A stretch of 64,000 bases of DNA, taken from contig JAWHQI010000257.1 in assembly GCA_033032865.1 (NCBI GenBank), positions 62,001 to 126,000 on the forward strand, given 5' to 3'. The notes below the pieces were generated by a model. It was not told the DNA's origin, did no database searches, and saw only the letters and a program-made list of their open reading frames with translations. This stretch comes from Dactylorhiza incarnata. Taxonomy: Eukaryota; Streptophyta; Magnoliopsida; Asparagales; Orchidaceae. The position numbers and the translations under genes are program-made. This document shows positions 23,177 to 34,160 of this stretch, one piece after another (the first letter of the stretch is position 1; each line of letters starts with the position of its first letter).

Positions 23177-24003
23177 CTTGTGTGAACATACCATTAAACT
23201 GCATAACTTTGCATGTCATTATATAAGCATTGCATTTCAACCCCTACCCCTATCGTATAAATCGGTATGAGAATTTTTATACGATAGGCCCTGCTAAACG
23301 ATCTCATGGTCTATAGGTTTGTATGAGCATTCCTATAAATCAAGATTACTCTTCTTTATTATAGTTTTACTTATTATTGTTTTACTTATTACTGCTTTAC
23401 TTATTACTGTTTTACTCACCGTAATATATACTGCATAGTGATAGACATTTCATGTAGATTAGATTCACCGTCATCTGCCTGTTTGTACCCCTTATTGTCC
23501 TCCGCTTCATTCCTCCCGCTCGGTGCCTAGGAGTCACCGGGTGAGGGGTGGGGGATTGGCTTAGTCTTTTGACTAACGGTCGGTGGACCTTATCATTTTA
23601 GGGGACCGAGGAGACGCAACAGCACCAGAGGCCAGTGCAGATGTAGGCGGTACAGTCTAGCACAGGAGCACCCGTCTCAAGATTCGTGAGTGTTACTACT
23701 AATTTTACTTTCGCGAGAGAATTTGTAGTGAGGATTTTATGTATTGGGCAGGAGCCCTTATTATTAATTATTATCTTTTTTATTCAGTTACTATATTTGG
23801 ACCTCTTTTATTCTGAGTTTTATATTTCATGTGATGTGGACTTGAATTCTATATGTTCAAATATAGATACCTTTCTTCCTTTGTGATCGATATGGCCGGC
23901 AGGATCAGCATTTTGTAATGGCGACCTCCCGAGTGATGGTGCCACCGCAAAGCGACGGTTCTGGGCATAAGACCCGGTAGCGAAACAAAAAAAGGGTCTA
24001 ACG
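23177..24003 (+). other. Right part of the 5591-24003 solo LTR
   Basis: Non-coding. It contains repeated TTACTTATTA-type AT sequence (23340-23420), a GC-rich block (23500-23640) and an A run before the terminal GGGTCTAACG. I see no gene here. Confidence 0.55.
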
Positions 24004-24008
24004 CCTAT

Positions 24009-26099
24009 ATCCAAACTCGCCGCTGCGTCCATATCCAAAAAATATGCACTGACGAGTCTTGGAATCTAACTTTGACCTCTCGTCTCGAGGGACATGGACA
24101 AAAGCTTTGCAGTCGAAGACCCTCAAGTGACTGTATGAATGGTCATTCCCGCACCAGACCCTAACAGGAACGTCCTCCTGTAATGCATAACTGGGAGATA
24201 GGTTGATGACGCGTGCAGTTGTGTATAAAGCATCACCCCCAAAACATTCTAGGTAGCTTTGACTCCGATAGCATGCACCTCACCCTCTCCATCAAGGTCC
24301 TATTCATTATTTCAGCTACGTTATTCAGCTGCGGCGTCTTGGGCGGAGTCTTTTTTTGTCTGATCCCTTGCTCTCTACAATACTCATTAAAGGGACCAAT
24401 ATACTCTCCACCATTGTCGGACTTGATGCACTTTAACTTCTTCCCAGATTTACTCTCCACCCTCAACGTAGAATCTCTGAAAAGTATCGAGAACCTCATC
24501 TTTGGTCTTAATAGCATAGACCCAAAGTTTTCTCGAATAATCATCAATGAATGTCACGAAGTAATACGCTCATCCTCTTATCTGGACCTTCAGTGGCCCG
24601 CATGAATCAATATGTATGAGCTCTAGTGGCTCAGATATTTTGGTGGAAGTGTGACTCTAGAAGGACACTCAATTATGCTTCCCTGTCATGCAATGGTCGT
24701 ATCTCTCTAACTGATCCACAGATAGATCAGAGATCATCTTCTTTCGGGAGAGACATCCCAGGCCCTTCTAGCTAATGTGACTCAGTCTCCTGTGCCATAG
24801 AAATGTGGATGCCCCATCTCTAATTGTGTTGGCCTGAGCAGCTTCAGGTTTCCCCTCCATGTAGTATAGGTCTGGTCTCTATAACCTCTGGCCACTATTA
24901 GCGACCCCTTGATTAACTTCCAAAAATCTCCACCAAAGATACTTAAATAACCCTTTTCACCTACCTTCTCAATTGAAACTAGGTTGAAGCGGATGTTAGG
25001 TACATGCCGCACATCTCTTATGATCATCAATCCTCAAATGCTCGTCTTCAGGTGCATATCTCCTCTTCCGATGACTTTAGACGTGTCACCATTGCTCATC
25101 CTAAGTAACCCACAATCGTGAGTAGTGTAGGTGGCAAATAGCTCCCTATTGTGGGAAACATGTGCAGAAGCCCCTGAATCAATAATCCAGCTTCGGTCAT
25201 TGCAAGAGAGTGCAGCTGTGACGTCAATCATCTCCAAAAATGATGACATCGTGCTCTGTAGATATAATGGATGTAGTGTGACTCTCCTTACTATCATCAG
25301 TAGACACTCCTTTCTTCCTTTCATCATTCTTCAGAGAATGACAGAACTTCTGAATTTGCCCCTTCTTATGGCAATGGTGACACTCCACGTTTTGATAACG
25401 TGATTTGGACTTCCCTTTGTTTTGTCCCCTCTCACTCTTCCATTTTCTACTCTTGCTCCTGCCTCTCCCCCTGGGCTCAGTGTAGAGGATATCAGCTCGT
25501 GAAGAAGAGCATGATATCCCTTAAGACTTCCTTCTCACCTCTTCGTTCAGGATGTCACTATTGGTAATCTTCATAGTAATGATGCCCCCGGGAGAGGAGT
25601 TGATTAGAGAAACTCTAACCATCTCCCAAGAGTCTGGAAGAGACTTCAACAACCATAATGCGTTGACCTCATCCTCGAAGGTCACCTTCATAGTAGTAAG
25701 TTGATCAATAATACCTTGGAACTCGTTCACATGATCTAAGATAGGTGAGCCATCTCGATACTTGAACTCTTCAAGCTTCTTCAATAGATATAGCTTGTTG
25801 ATGCCAATGCTCTTGGCATACAACGTCTTCAAGGTCTTCCAAAGAATCTTTGAATCAATGCTACTTGCAACATGGTTGTAGACATTCAGCTCTACGAACC
25901 ATCTGATGAATCCGCATAGCTTCCGGTGCTCCACCTTCCACTTATTGAGATCCATGTCTTTAGACATCTCCTCAAAGATAGGAGCATGTCAGCCCTTGAC
26001 GTAGATGAGATCCTCCATCAGTAAATGTCACTGATGGTAGTTCGCGTCGTTTAGTTTCACCATTTGCTAAGAGCTTGAACCTGAAGTAGACTCCATCAT
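24009..26099 (-). pseudogene. gag-pol: Copia-1 gag, protease and integrase (broken)
   Basis: The start is chosen at 26099 (MMESTSG). The same frame then meets TAG, TGA and TGA codons before running openly from 25967 (KWKVEHRKLCGFIRWFVELN) to 25521, the UBN2-type gag. A zinc knuckle at about 25400-25340 reads CHHC...C with the usual His replaced by Gln. The protease has WIIDSGASAHVSH (about 25180-25145). Gag-pre-integrase and the integrase zinc region (24990-24600) are eroded by stops. The integrase core keeps SDNGGEY (second Asp) and NVAEIMNRTLME (Glu) between 24440 and 24280. The C-terminal part (VFDCKAFVHVPRDERSKLD) ends at 24009, where the solo LTR was inserted. Confidence 0.88.
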
Positions 26100-26285
26100 G
26101 CTTTATCACTGATCAGACTGACCTCAGTTCTTTGAGCCGACTATTTCAAAGAAAGAAATCAAAGAGGATATGGGGCAGACCAATGGTCGTCACCTACGAC
26201 ACCCGATCACTAACCCGAAATATCTGATCGACTCGTCTCGAATCTTAGACAGGTCAGCCTGATAACTGCTCTGATAATGAACCTA

Positions 26286-26297
26286 GCTCTGATACCA
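26286..26297 (-). other. Copia-1 primer binding site (initiator tRNA-Met)
   Basis: The minus strand reads TGGTATCAGAGC, the classic plant copia primer site. It is separated from the LTR end at 26300 by two bases. Confidence 0.9.
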
Positions 26298-26299
26298 CT

Positions 26300-27526
26300 T
26301 GTTGGGTTAGAGAGCACACAAGCCCAACTAGAGCACCTGCAAATTAGTTTGAGCAAATATCTACACGAACGCTTAACAGTATGCCGATACGCAACCAAAA
26401 CACAGCACAAGATAACAACAATAGAAGTGACACACAGATTTAACGTGGAAACCCAATAGGGTGAAAACCACGGGATGATCAGAGTTCAACCTGGAAAGCC
26501 ACCACTAAGAATGTGTAAAACAAATAGGCAATTACAAGGCTTTCCCTCCTCGGTCCACACAAGATCTTCACCAACTTCACACCATACAATAATACACAAT
26601 AAATAGTAGCAGAAAAATTGCAAGTTATCGATAGTGGCGGACGAGACGGATTACACAAATCCTCTCCAAGATGCCTCTTCTAATCCTTGCCGAGGTCTGC
26701 TCCAGATCCAATTCGTGTATGCGAAGTATTCCTCGTCAACATCTCAGAGACGTTCGAAAACTCTCCCCAAACTAAGACGTTTGCCACAAAGGCCTTTATA
26801 GAAACTCTTTCAATGCTTGAGATGAGAGAGAAGTGGATGCCTTACCCCTCCTCCTTCATGCCTATTTATAAGGCCAAAACTAAGGGGTAGAGGTGGTAGA
26901 TGACATGTGTATGAAGCTTCCATGAAACTTCCCTTGGTCAAAATCACATGTCATGAAGCTTCCTCTTGACACTTTCCTAGAAGCTTCCTTCAAGAGCACA
27001 TGTTAATTTCATCGTCAAAGACGGCTACCCCTTTTCACACTTAGCATGAAACACATGCTTGAAAAATATGGTCAAAAGGTGGCTAGTAGCTTTCATACTT
27101 AGGAGAAAATCATCTCATCAGTTAGACCCACCCACGAGGAGCTAGTGGTTTCCCTGCGTAGAATATAGAGCGAAACAGTGGCTTTGTGTTGTACAAGAAA
27201 GTGCACGCTTGTGCGCGAAAATGCATGCCCTTCATGTAGGTTCCAAGTGCGGTTTGGGGTGCCTATAACATCGCACATCCGGATGCACGTTCGTATGTCT
27301 CATGCATGCTCTTTCTGTAGTGGCATGCAACCTGAACTCATGAACATGCGTGTTAACGCACGCCCGGATGCCTGAATGTGCGTCAGGTTAACGCCAAACT
27401 TCAGGAATATGGACTTGTGGGACTTCGAAGAATGTATGCTCGTGTGTTCTAGGGCACGCCCGTGCGCGCGCATGACGTGAACGGTTTTCTTAAGTTCTAA
27501 TCTGAGTCACGAAGATCAATCCAACA
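26300..27526 (-). repeat. Copia-1 5' LTR (1227 bp)
   Basis: Its + strand ends are TGTTGG and CCAACA. The TATA box on the minus strand is TATAAATAGG (26861-26870). The right half (about 26861-27526) is closely matched by 30771-31441. The R region includes the AACGTGGAAACCC motif typical of plant copia LTRs (26438-26450). Confidence 0.9.
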
Positions 27527-29100
27527 ACACAGGCATACTCAGGCAACATTGTGCAGCCACTGCACATTGGGGATATCTCACTGGTTCCCTTCTTCCCCTT
27601 GTCGATCTCCTCAGAAGTGGAATTTCCTCAGCTTCATCTTCTGATTCATCAGCACTTCTCCCCACCTCCAAATCATCTGATTCAGAATCAGATTCAGAAT
27701 CAGATTCAGCCCCAACAATGGTATCTCCTTTCTCAAAGCTTCCTTCCACCACCACTGTCTCTTTCTCTGCTTCTTTGGCCTTCTCAGCTTGTGTGACTGC
27801 CTGTGGACTGGTTTTATGAAACACCACATCCTTGCTGAATGTTATAGTCCTGGTCATAGGGTTCCAAAGCTTGTACCCTTTTATGCCATCTTTGTAACCC
27901 ACAAAGATGCACTTCTCAGATTTGACATCAAGCTTCCCCCTCTTCTCCTTTGGAATGTGAACATCTGCATCACACCCAAACACACGAGCATAGGCCAAAT
28001 TTGGCTTTCTCTTGAAGATGGCTTCAAAGGGAGTACATCCCTCCACAGCAGATGTAGGGGACATGTTCTTCAGGTAATTTGCAGTCGCCACTGCTTCAGC
28101 CCAGAACTCCTTCCCCAAACCTGCCCAACTGAGCATGCACATGGCCTTCTCCATCAAGGTCCTGTTCAGCCTCTCCGACACTCCATTCTGCTCTGGAGTA
28201 TACGGTGTGGTCTTCTGCCGTGCAATCCCCTACTCAGTACAGTACCGCTCAAAAGCATCAGAGCAGTACTCACCTCCATTGTCAGAACGGAGGACCTTCA
28301 CCTTTCTCTCCAACTGGTTCTCCACCAGGTTCTTAAATTCCTTACACCTGTCTAGAACCTCTGACTTGGACCTGAGAAAATAGATCCAGGAATACCGTGA
28401 GAGGTCATCAGTAAAGGACACATAGTACCTTGCGCCGCCTAGAGATGGAGCTGGAGTTGGCCCAAACACATCACTGTGTATCATCTCCAGCACTTCAGTT
28501 GCCCTCGTGCCCGTCCCACGAAAGCTTACTCTGGTCTATTTGCCAAGCAAGCAATGTTCACAGAACCCAAGGCTTGTGGAGCACTCTGGCACCCCTTCCA
28601 CCATATGACCAGATGCCATGGACGACATCCCCTTCTCACTGATATGCCCAAGCCGATGATGCCACAACCTGGACACCTCCTTCTGGTCAACCTCCTGGCT
28701 CTCAAAGATAAGAGCCCCACATGGAACCACTGTATCAGCAAGCAGAGTATACAGTGTTCCATGTCTTACTCCACTGGCAATCACCATTGCCCCCTTGACA
28801 TCTTGCAAGTTTGCTTGTCACAGCTGAAGTGCACTCCTGCATCCGCCATGGAACCCACCGAGATTAAATTCCTGCTCATCCCAGGAATGTGCATCACATT
28901 TGGAAGAGAACTTGTGGTCCCATTAGACAACTTCAACATCACCTTGCCACGCCCAATAATCTGCACAGCAGAATCATCACCCAACATAACATCTCCACCA
29001 TCAAACCTCTCATACTCACAGAACCAGTGCCTATGAGGGGTCATGTGGTATGATGCTCCTGTGTCTACATACCACAAATCAGAATCTCACTGAGCAACGC
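27527..29100 (-). pseudogene. pol: Copia-2 protease, gag-pre-integrase and integrase (broken)
   Basis: Protease has WYVDTGASYHMTPHRHWF (29077-29030) with DTG intact. A frameshift near 28800 links to the gag-pre-integrase region (LWHHRLGHISEKGMSS; CEHCLLGK), which has the integrase zinc-binding H and C residues. Two TAG codons follow, after LLGK and after RYCTE (near 28253-28228). At both, family members usually have Gln, so CAG to TAG is likely. The integrase core has HSDVFGP, SDNGGEY and NGVSERLNRTLMEK (Asp, Asp, Glu). The C-terminal part (VFGCDADVHIPKEKRGKLD; CIFVGYKDGIKGYKLWNP) is open to the break at 27527, which falls after an acidic Ser/Asp/Glu-rich linker. Confidence 0.9.
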
Positions 29101-29149
29101 ACACGACAACGATGTACATATCACCGCCATCGCCCTCCTTCTTTGTACC

Positions 29150-30004
29150 AGAAGTTGTCGGTGTCTCCTTATTCTGAACGGCCTTATTCGGACATTGAGA
29201 CTTCACATGACCAGTCTCATTGCACTTCCAGCACCGAACGGGATTTTTACTCTTCTCCCTCTCCTGGCTCTTGGATCTACCTCGAGACTTATCTCGATAT
29301 CCACCATGCTTGTTCTCCCTTCATTGAGGACGGGATCTAGATACACTTAAGGCACATTTGCTCGTCGCCTCAGAGCCTCCTCTCCTGGTCTCCTCAGATA
29401 AAAGAGCTGCACATACAGTATCATATGATAGTTCCTTGTCTCCACTCCCCCCAATCACGACAATCAGATTGTCCCATGAATCTGGCAATGAGCACAACAA
29501 GGTGATGGCTCTATCCTCATCTGAGATCTTCTCACCGATAGAGATTAACTGACTCACAATGGTATTGAATTGAGTCAAGTGCTCTGAAAACGAATCGCAC
29601 TCACGCATCCGAAGTTTATACCATTTCTTCCTCAAGAGCAATTTGTTTACCAGGGACTTGCTCTGGTAGAGGGATTCCAACTTACGCCACAGACTTCGTG
29701 TCGAAGTCTCCTCCATGACGTTAGTCAAGATTGAATCTGCTAGGAATAATCGGATCAGGCCCTTAGCCTTCCGATCGGTTTTCGTCCAGGCCGCCGCCTC
29801 CGCTGCACCATCTGCAGTCGCGTCTGTAGATTTTCCCTTCGATGCGCTCACATCCTTCTCTGCTACCTTAGGAACGGGAGGATCATCTTCGATCGCAGAC
29901 CATAGATCTCGATCAATCAACATATCTTCCATCTTCATCTTCCATAGATCGAATCGACTTTCGTCAAACTTCTCGATCTCGATCTGCACGCCGCCAGAAC
30001 CCAT
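29150..30004 (-). pseudogene. gag: Copia-2 gag (frameshifted before the zinc knuckle)
   Basis: The start is chosen at 30004 (MGSGGVQIEIEKFDESRFDL), because upstream codons lie in the primer site and LTR. The UBN2-type domain is complete (WKMKMEDMLIDRDLW; RKKWYKLRMRECDSFSEHL; LLCSLPDSWDNL). Translation stops at 29321 after a divergent tail. The zinc knuckle CWKCNETGHVKSQC, with all four ligands, is found in another frame at about 29235-29190, so a small indel separates it from the gag core. Confidence 0.88.
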
Positions 30005-30037
30005 TTCCAGGATCAAGAACCTAGCTCTGATACCAAA

Positions 30038-30765
30038 TGTAAAGAAACAGTGTGTGCCGAGACGAGAAATTCGACATAAATAATCGAAAACAAGAAAACA
30101 CAACAAATCAGATCTATCACAGAAGACACACAGATGTACAGAGGTTCACCCCAATCCGGGCTACGTCCCCTTTCCCCTTCCTCTTCTTTTCTTTCTATTT
30201 ACCAAGACGGATTACAACTTACAAGGTTACAAGGATCAAATCCGATCATACCTCACTTAACCCTCTTCAGATAAGAACAGAGGAACCGCCGCCAAGGAAC
30301 ACCGCGTAAAAAACACTATTACACTCTCTTGGACTTAATGACCTTAACCCTAAACCAAGGTTATGCACCCTTTAAATAGGGCGCCAAACCGGGCTCAGAC
30401 CAAACCTCCGCTGAGACGGTTCAATAACATACGCTGAGACGGAACCAGCTGAGACAGCATGTACACCAGGCGTCGAGCGTCAAACGCAGGCGTCGAGCGT
30501 TGAACGCAGGCGTCGAGCACAGGCGTCGGGCGTCAAACGCAGGCGTCGAGCGTCGAACGCAGGCGTCGAGCGCATGCATCGAGCGTCGAACGCTGGCCTC
30601 TCCCGTTCGACGAGCCGCTAAGGCAAGGACCCGTTCGTGGAACGCAGGCGGAGTTCGATGAACCCTTCTCCGTTCGTCGAACGCCGTTCGACGAACCCTT
30701 CTCCGTTCGTCAAGTGCAGGCGGAGTTCGACGAACACTGACCAGAAGTGTTCCCCAACTCCAACA
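30038..30765 (-). repeat. Copia-2 5' LTR (728 bp) with GC-rich repeats upstream of its TATA box
   Basis: It starts TGTAAAG next to the primer site and ends CTCCAACA. The likely promoter is CCTATTTAAA on the minus strand (30371-30380). Upstream of it on that strand lie about eight copies of GGCGTCGAGCGTCGAACGCA (30470-30600) and GTTCGACGAACCCTTCTCCG palindromic words (30640-30740). Confidence 0.8.
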
Positions 30766-31441
30766 CTTTGTGCCTATTTATAATGTCAAAACCAAGGGGT
30801 AGATCATGTGGTAAATGACATGTGTATGAAGCTTCCATGAAGCTTCCCTCGGTCAAAAGCACATGTCATGAAGCTTCCTCTGGGAACTTTCCTAGAAGCT
30901 TCCTTCAAGAGCACATGTTGATTTCATAGTCAAAGACGGCTGCCCCTTTTCACACTTGGCATGAAACATATGCTTGAAATATATGGTCAAAAGGTGGCTA
31001 GTCACTTTCACACTTATGAAAAAATTATCTTATCAGTTAGACCCACCCACGAGGGGCTAGTTGTTTCCCTGCTTAGAATATAGAGTGAAATAGTGACTTT
31101 GAGTTGTACAAGAAAGTGAACGCCTGTGCGTGAAAATGCACGCCCTTCATGTAGGTTCCAAGTGCGGTTTGGGGTGCCTATAGCGGCGCACATCCGGACG
31201 CACGTTCGTATGTCTCATGCATGCTCTTTCTGTAGTGGCATGCAACCTGAACTCATGAACATGCGTATTAACGCACGCCCGGATGCCTGAACGTGCGTCA
31301 GGTTAATGCCAAACTTCAGGAAGATGGACTTGTGGGACTTCGAAGAATGTATGCTCGTGTGTTCTAGGGCACGCCCGTGCGCGCGCATGACGTGAACGAT
31401 TTTCTTATGTTCTAATCTGAGTCACGGAGATCAATCCAACA
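30766..31441 (-). repeat. Partial LTR of the Copia-1 family, split by Copia-2
   Basis: From TGCCTATTTATA to ATCCAACA it matches the U3 half of the Copia-1 LTR (26860-27526) with scattered differences. The missing R-U5 half should lie on the far side of Copia-2, outside the window. Confidence 0.85.
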
Positions 31442-32161
31442 ACCAAGATTGCCCCTTGATGCCCCAAAACAAGGGATTGAGGATTTAGTGGCTCATTTCC
31501 ACCAGCCAAGAGTGACAGATCAGAGAGAGACAAATAGAGAGATCTAGAGAGAGAAAGTGAGCTAAGGATTGAGGAGGAAGGAGGTGTCATTATTGGAGCT
31601 TGGAAGTTCTGTTCGGCGATCCAAGTTCGTGAAGATGTGGATCAAGCATCATTATCTGATCCTCCTTCACCATTTCTTGTGAGATTACGATGGCTCGGCG
31701 AAAGTTTCCATGGGTAACGACTCCTTTCTTTGGTCTTAGGACCATTTATATTTTGTCATGCTTTCATTTCTTGCATTAGGTGATTTCCCCTCTCACTAAT
31801 TAGTGGAGGAACAACTACCTTTGGTTGGCAAGAATCTCGGGGCATGAGATTGTGGGTCTGACATGAATTGAAGTAAAAATCTAACGCATGATTTCAGATT
31901 AAGCATAACGTGTGAAAGCTATTCGTGGTTGTAGGCCCGAATCAATGACTTCTCTGTTTAAAGTTTGCTAAAATAGTGCTTCTAGGGCCTCCGGAATTTG
32001 GCTTGAATTTCAGCCAAAATTACAACATTATAATAACAATCAATTTATTAATGTTTTTGTCAAGTTTGGCTGTATTTTTTAGAGTTAGAGCCGCTCCTGA
32101 TAAAACTATCATGAATATCAAAGTTGTATCCATTATATAAGGCTACAACTTTAGTGCTCAC
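31442..32161. other. Non-coding flank, left part of the sequence that received Copia-3
   Basis: No gene. It continues at 51751 after Copia-3. A GA-rich run (31520-31560) and an AT-rich segment lie here. The passage GGAATTTGGCTTGAATTTCAGC...GAGTTAGAGCCGCTCCTGAT (31993-32100) is echoed in diverged form at 51780-51890 (AAAATTTGTCTTGAATTTTAGC...GAGGCGTAGAAGCTCCTGAT), a decayed tandem duplication of about 190 bp. It may be an old gypsy LTR. Confidence 0.5.
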
Positions 32162-32918
32162 TGTGAAATGTTTTAAAGTCGGAAGAACACGTCAACCAAC
32201 CGGAGAATAAGGACACCAAAGATGAACACAAGCTTTCACAATACTAAATTTGGTAGCTAGTTACAACTGAACACGGCTGAATACAAGTTGCATCCAACTT
32301 GAATCACAACAGCCAATCGAAGGTAAGAACTTGGTCACGGACAAGGTCCGCTTCTCCTCCGGAGCACACCGCGTAGGTGATACTCGCTCCAATACTCGCT
32401 CCTCGCTACAGAAGCTCGCTCCTCGCTACCGTCGGCAGTATCGCTAGCGCCAGGCGTTAGCTCTGCTACTCGCAAGCTCGCCGCTCGCACTCCAAGCTTC
32501 TCGCGTAGTCGCCACGCGCCGCTTCCTCCAATACTCGCTAGCGCGAGCGCTATCACTAGCGTCGGGCGCTATCTCCCGAGTAGATACTCGCAAGCTCGCT
32601 GCTCGCCTCTTCGCCTCTTGTCGCTACCGCGCGCGCTAGCACTAGTGCCGGCGGTATCTCCACTACTCGCTACTCGCTCAAGGGAGCTGGCCGAACTTAC
32701 TCCAAGTCCGATGCTCGCCTGCCGAACTTACTCCAAGTCCGATGCTCGCCTGGTGGCGCTCTGGTATCTCTAACTCGCTCAAAGTTGATGATACTCGTCA
32801 GATCCAGGATCTCTTTCTTTAGAGGGTGGTACCCCTCTATTTATAGGCAAAACAAGGGGGGGGGGGGGGAGTGGCGAGTATGAGCTAGCGCTGGCGCTAG
32901 CTCACTTCAAATCTAACA
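32162..32918 (-). repeat. Copia-3 3' LTR (757 bp)
   Basis: Ends are TGTGA and ..TAACA on the + strand. The TATA box TATAAATAG is on the minus strand at 32837-32845. GC-rich palindromic words (GCTAGC, GGCGCTAGC) are scattered at 32440-32650 and at 32882-32903. A run of 13 G follows the TATA region. Confidence 0.95.
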
Positions 32919-34160
32919 CTCCCCCTTGAAGTGAGCTCCAGGAACAACTCCAAGCAATGAGCGAAGCCTCCGGAACGGCCCCGCAGATAGGGGCTTCGTG
33001 AATATATCCGCAAGGTTCTCTTCACTCCGCACATGCTCCACAGCGATCAAGCCACCCAGCACCTTCTCTCTGATGAAGTGATGCTCGATCTCAATGTGCT
33101 TAGTCCTTGCATGACAAACTGGATTGGTTACCAGTTTCAATGCACTCTCGTTGTCCCCGCGTAGCACAGTAGGTCCGCTGACCTCCTCGTCCACATTCTC
33201 CACTAGTCTCCTTAGCCAGACACACTCCTGAGCTGCTAAGGACGACGCCTTGTACTCGGCCTCTGTGGTAGAAAGGGAAATGGAGTCCTGCTTCTTGCTA
33301 CACCACGAGATAGCAGCTGCTCCACACAAGAATACGTAACCTGATGTCGACTTGCGATCATCAGCGTCACCTCCGTAATCTGCATCCGTGTACCCGTGCA
33401 GCTTGAAGTCAGACTTCTCATCATAGGACAACCTCATCTCAAGGGTGCCTTTCACGTACTTCAGTATCCCTTTGGCTGCCTCTAGATGAGGCTTTCGTGG
33501 CTCCTGCATATACCGACTAACTCGGCCGACAGCAAAGGCGATGTCCGGCCTCGTGATAGTCAGGTAGATAAGACTCCCCACCGGTGCCCGAAAGATCTTC
33601 AGATCAGGAAGAATCCTCCCTTCTTCCTTCCGAAGCTTCAGCCCCGCCTCCAGAGGAACGGAACTGCTCTTCCCCTCCTTCATGCCGAATCTTTCGGCGA
33701 TTCTCTCGGCATACGCCCTCTGGGAAACATCCAGTCCACCTCTTCTCTTCTCTACTTGGAGGCCAAGGAAATGGTGCAGTTCACCAAGATCCTTTATCTC
33801 GAAGCGTATGGAAAGCTGCTGCCTCAGCGCCGCGACCTCCTCAGGGTTGTTCCCTGTCACGATCATGTCGTCGACGTATAGCAGTACCAGCACGTGAAGA
33901 CCTCCACTCTTCTTCACGAACAGGCTGGAGTCCGAGTCTGAGGCATCGTAGCCGCAGAACTGCAAGTACTCCGCAATCTTCCCATACCAGGCTCTCGGCG
34001 CCTGTTTCAGACCATAGAGGGCCTTCTTCAGCTTGCATACGTGACGCGGCTGGGACTTGGACATGTATCCAGGTGGTTGCACCATGAATATGTCTTTGTC
34101 GATCTCTCCATATAAGAAATCGTTCTTCACATCCAGTGCCATAGCTTTCAACCTCGGCAC
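32913..34160 (-). pseudogene. pol: Copia-3 reverse transcriptase (C-terminal part) and RNase H
   Basis: Open for 415 codons but detached from the upstream frame by a frameshift at about 34150. RT has ALDVKNDFLYGEI (first Asp), LLYVDDMIVTG (YVDD intact) and LGELHHFLGLQVE. RNase H has GYTDADYGGDADDRKSTSGY, SLSTTEAEYKASS and HIEIEHHFIREKV. The frame runs through the polypurine tract (coding KGE) and stops at 32915-32913, inside the 3' LTR. Apart from the lost junction, the catalytic residues I can see are present. Confidence 0.9.
32919..32928 (-). other. Copia-3 polypurine tract
   Basis: The minus strand reads TCAAGGGGGAG directly before the 3' LTR TG. It also encodes the last pol residues. Confidence 0.8.

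Larger units (their letters stand above)
5591..24003 (+). mobile_element. Solo LTR (about 4.86 kb net) inserted in Copia-1, carrying two nested insertions
   Basis: The insertion is flanked by CCTAT at 5586-5590 and 24004-24008, and removing it restores the Copia-1 integrase frame. It begins TGTAACATCTC and ends GGGTCTAACG. The non-coding element at 36588-49168 begins TGTAACATC and ends GGGTCTTACA on its own strand, so the last bases here look mutated. Net sequence is 5591-9412, 11574-11781 and 23177-24003. No second copy of these ends occurs and no gag or pol is present, so a solo LTR is the simplest reading. A LARD or a chimera is possible. Host-like content is absent: TTGACC-rich AT sequence (5700-6350), a 33-G run, and AT-rich stretches to 9400 without credible genes. 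Confidence 0.7.
3907..27526 (-). mobile_element. Copia-1: Ty1/copia element (TNT1-like), broken and nested, minus strand
   Basis: Its parts are the 5' LTR at 26300-27526, primer site at 26286-26297, gag-protease-integrase at 24009-26099, and integrase end-RT-RNase H at 3907-5590. The two coding halves join exactly. On the minus strand the integrase C-terminal frame reads to FGY at 24009 and resumes as RFFD at 5590 once 5591-24003 plus one CCTAT copy is removed. The 3' LTR is not in the window, because the RNase H is cut by the left LTR at about 3906. Copia-1 itself sits in Copia-2: the flanking base run at 27527-27531 is ACACA, and the matching duplication would lie outside. Motifs resemble the TNT1 (Tork) group. 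Confidence 0.85.
27527..30765 (-). mobile_element. Copia-2: Ty1/copia element, 5' LTR to integrase only, minus strand
   Basis: It comprises the 5' LTR (30038-30765), primer site (30024-30035, TGGTATCAGAGC on the minus strand), gag, protease and integrase. It ends exactly where the Copia-1 LTR begins (27526). RT and RNase H would lie beyond the 3' end of Copia-1, outside the window. Right of its LTR, CTTTG (30766-30770) could be its target duplication, since at the same place in the Copia-1 LTR the bases are CTTCA before TGCCTATTTATA. Confidence 0.85.
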
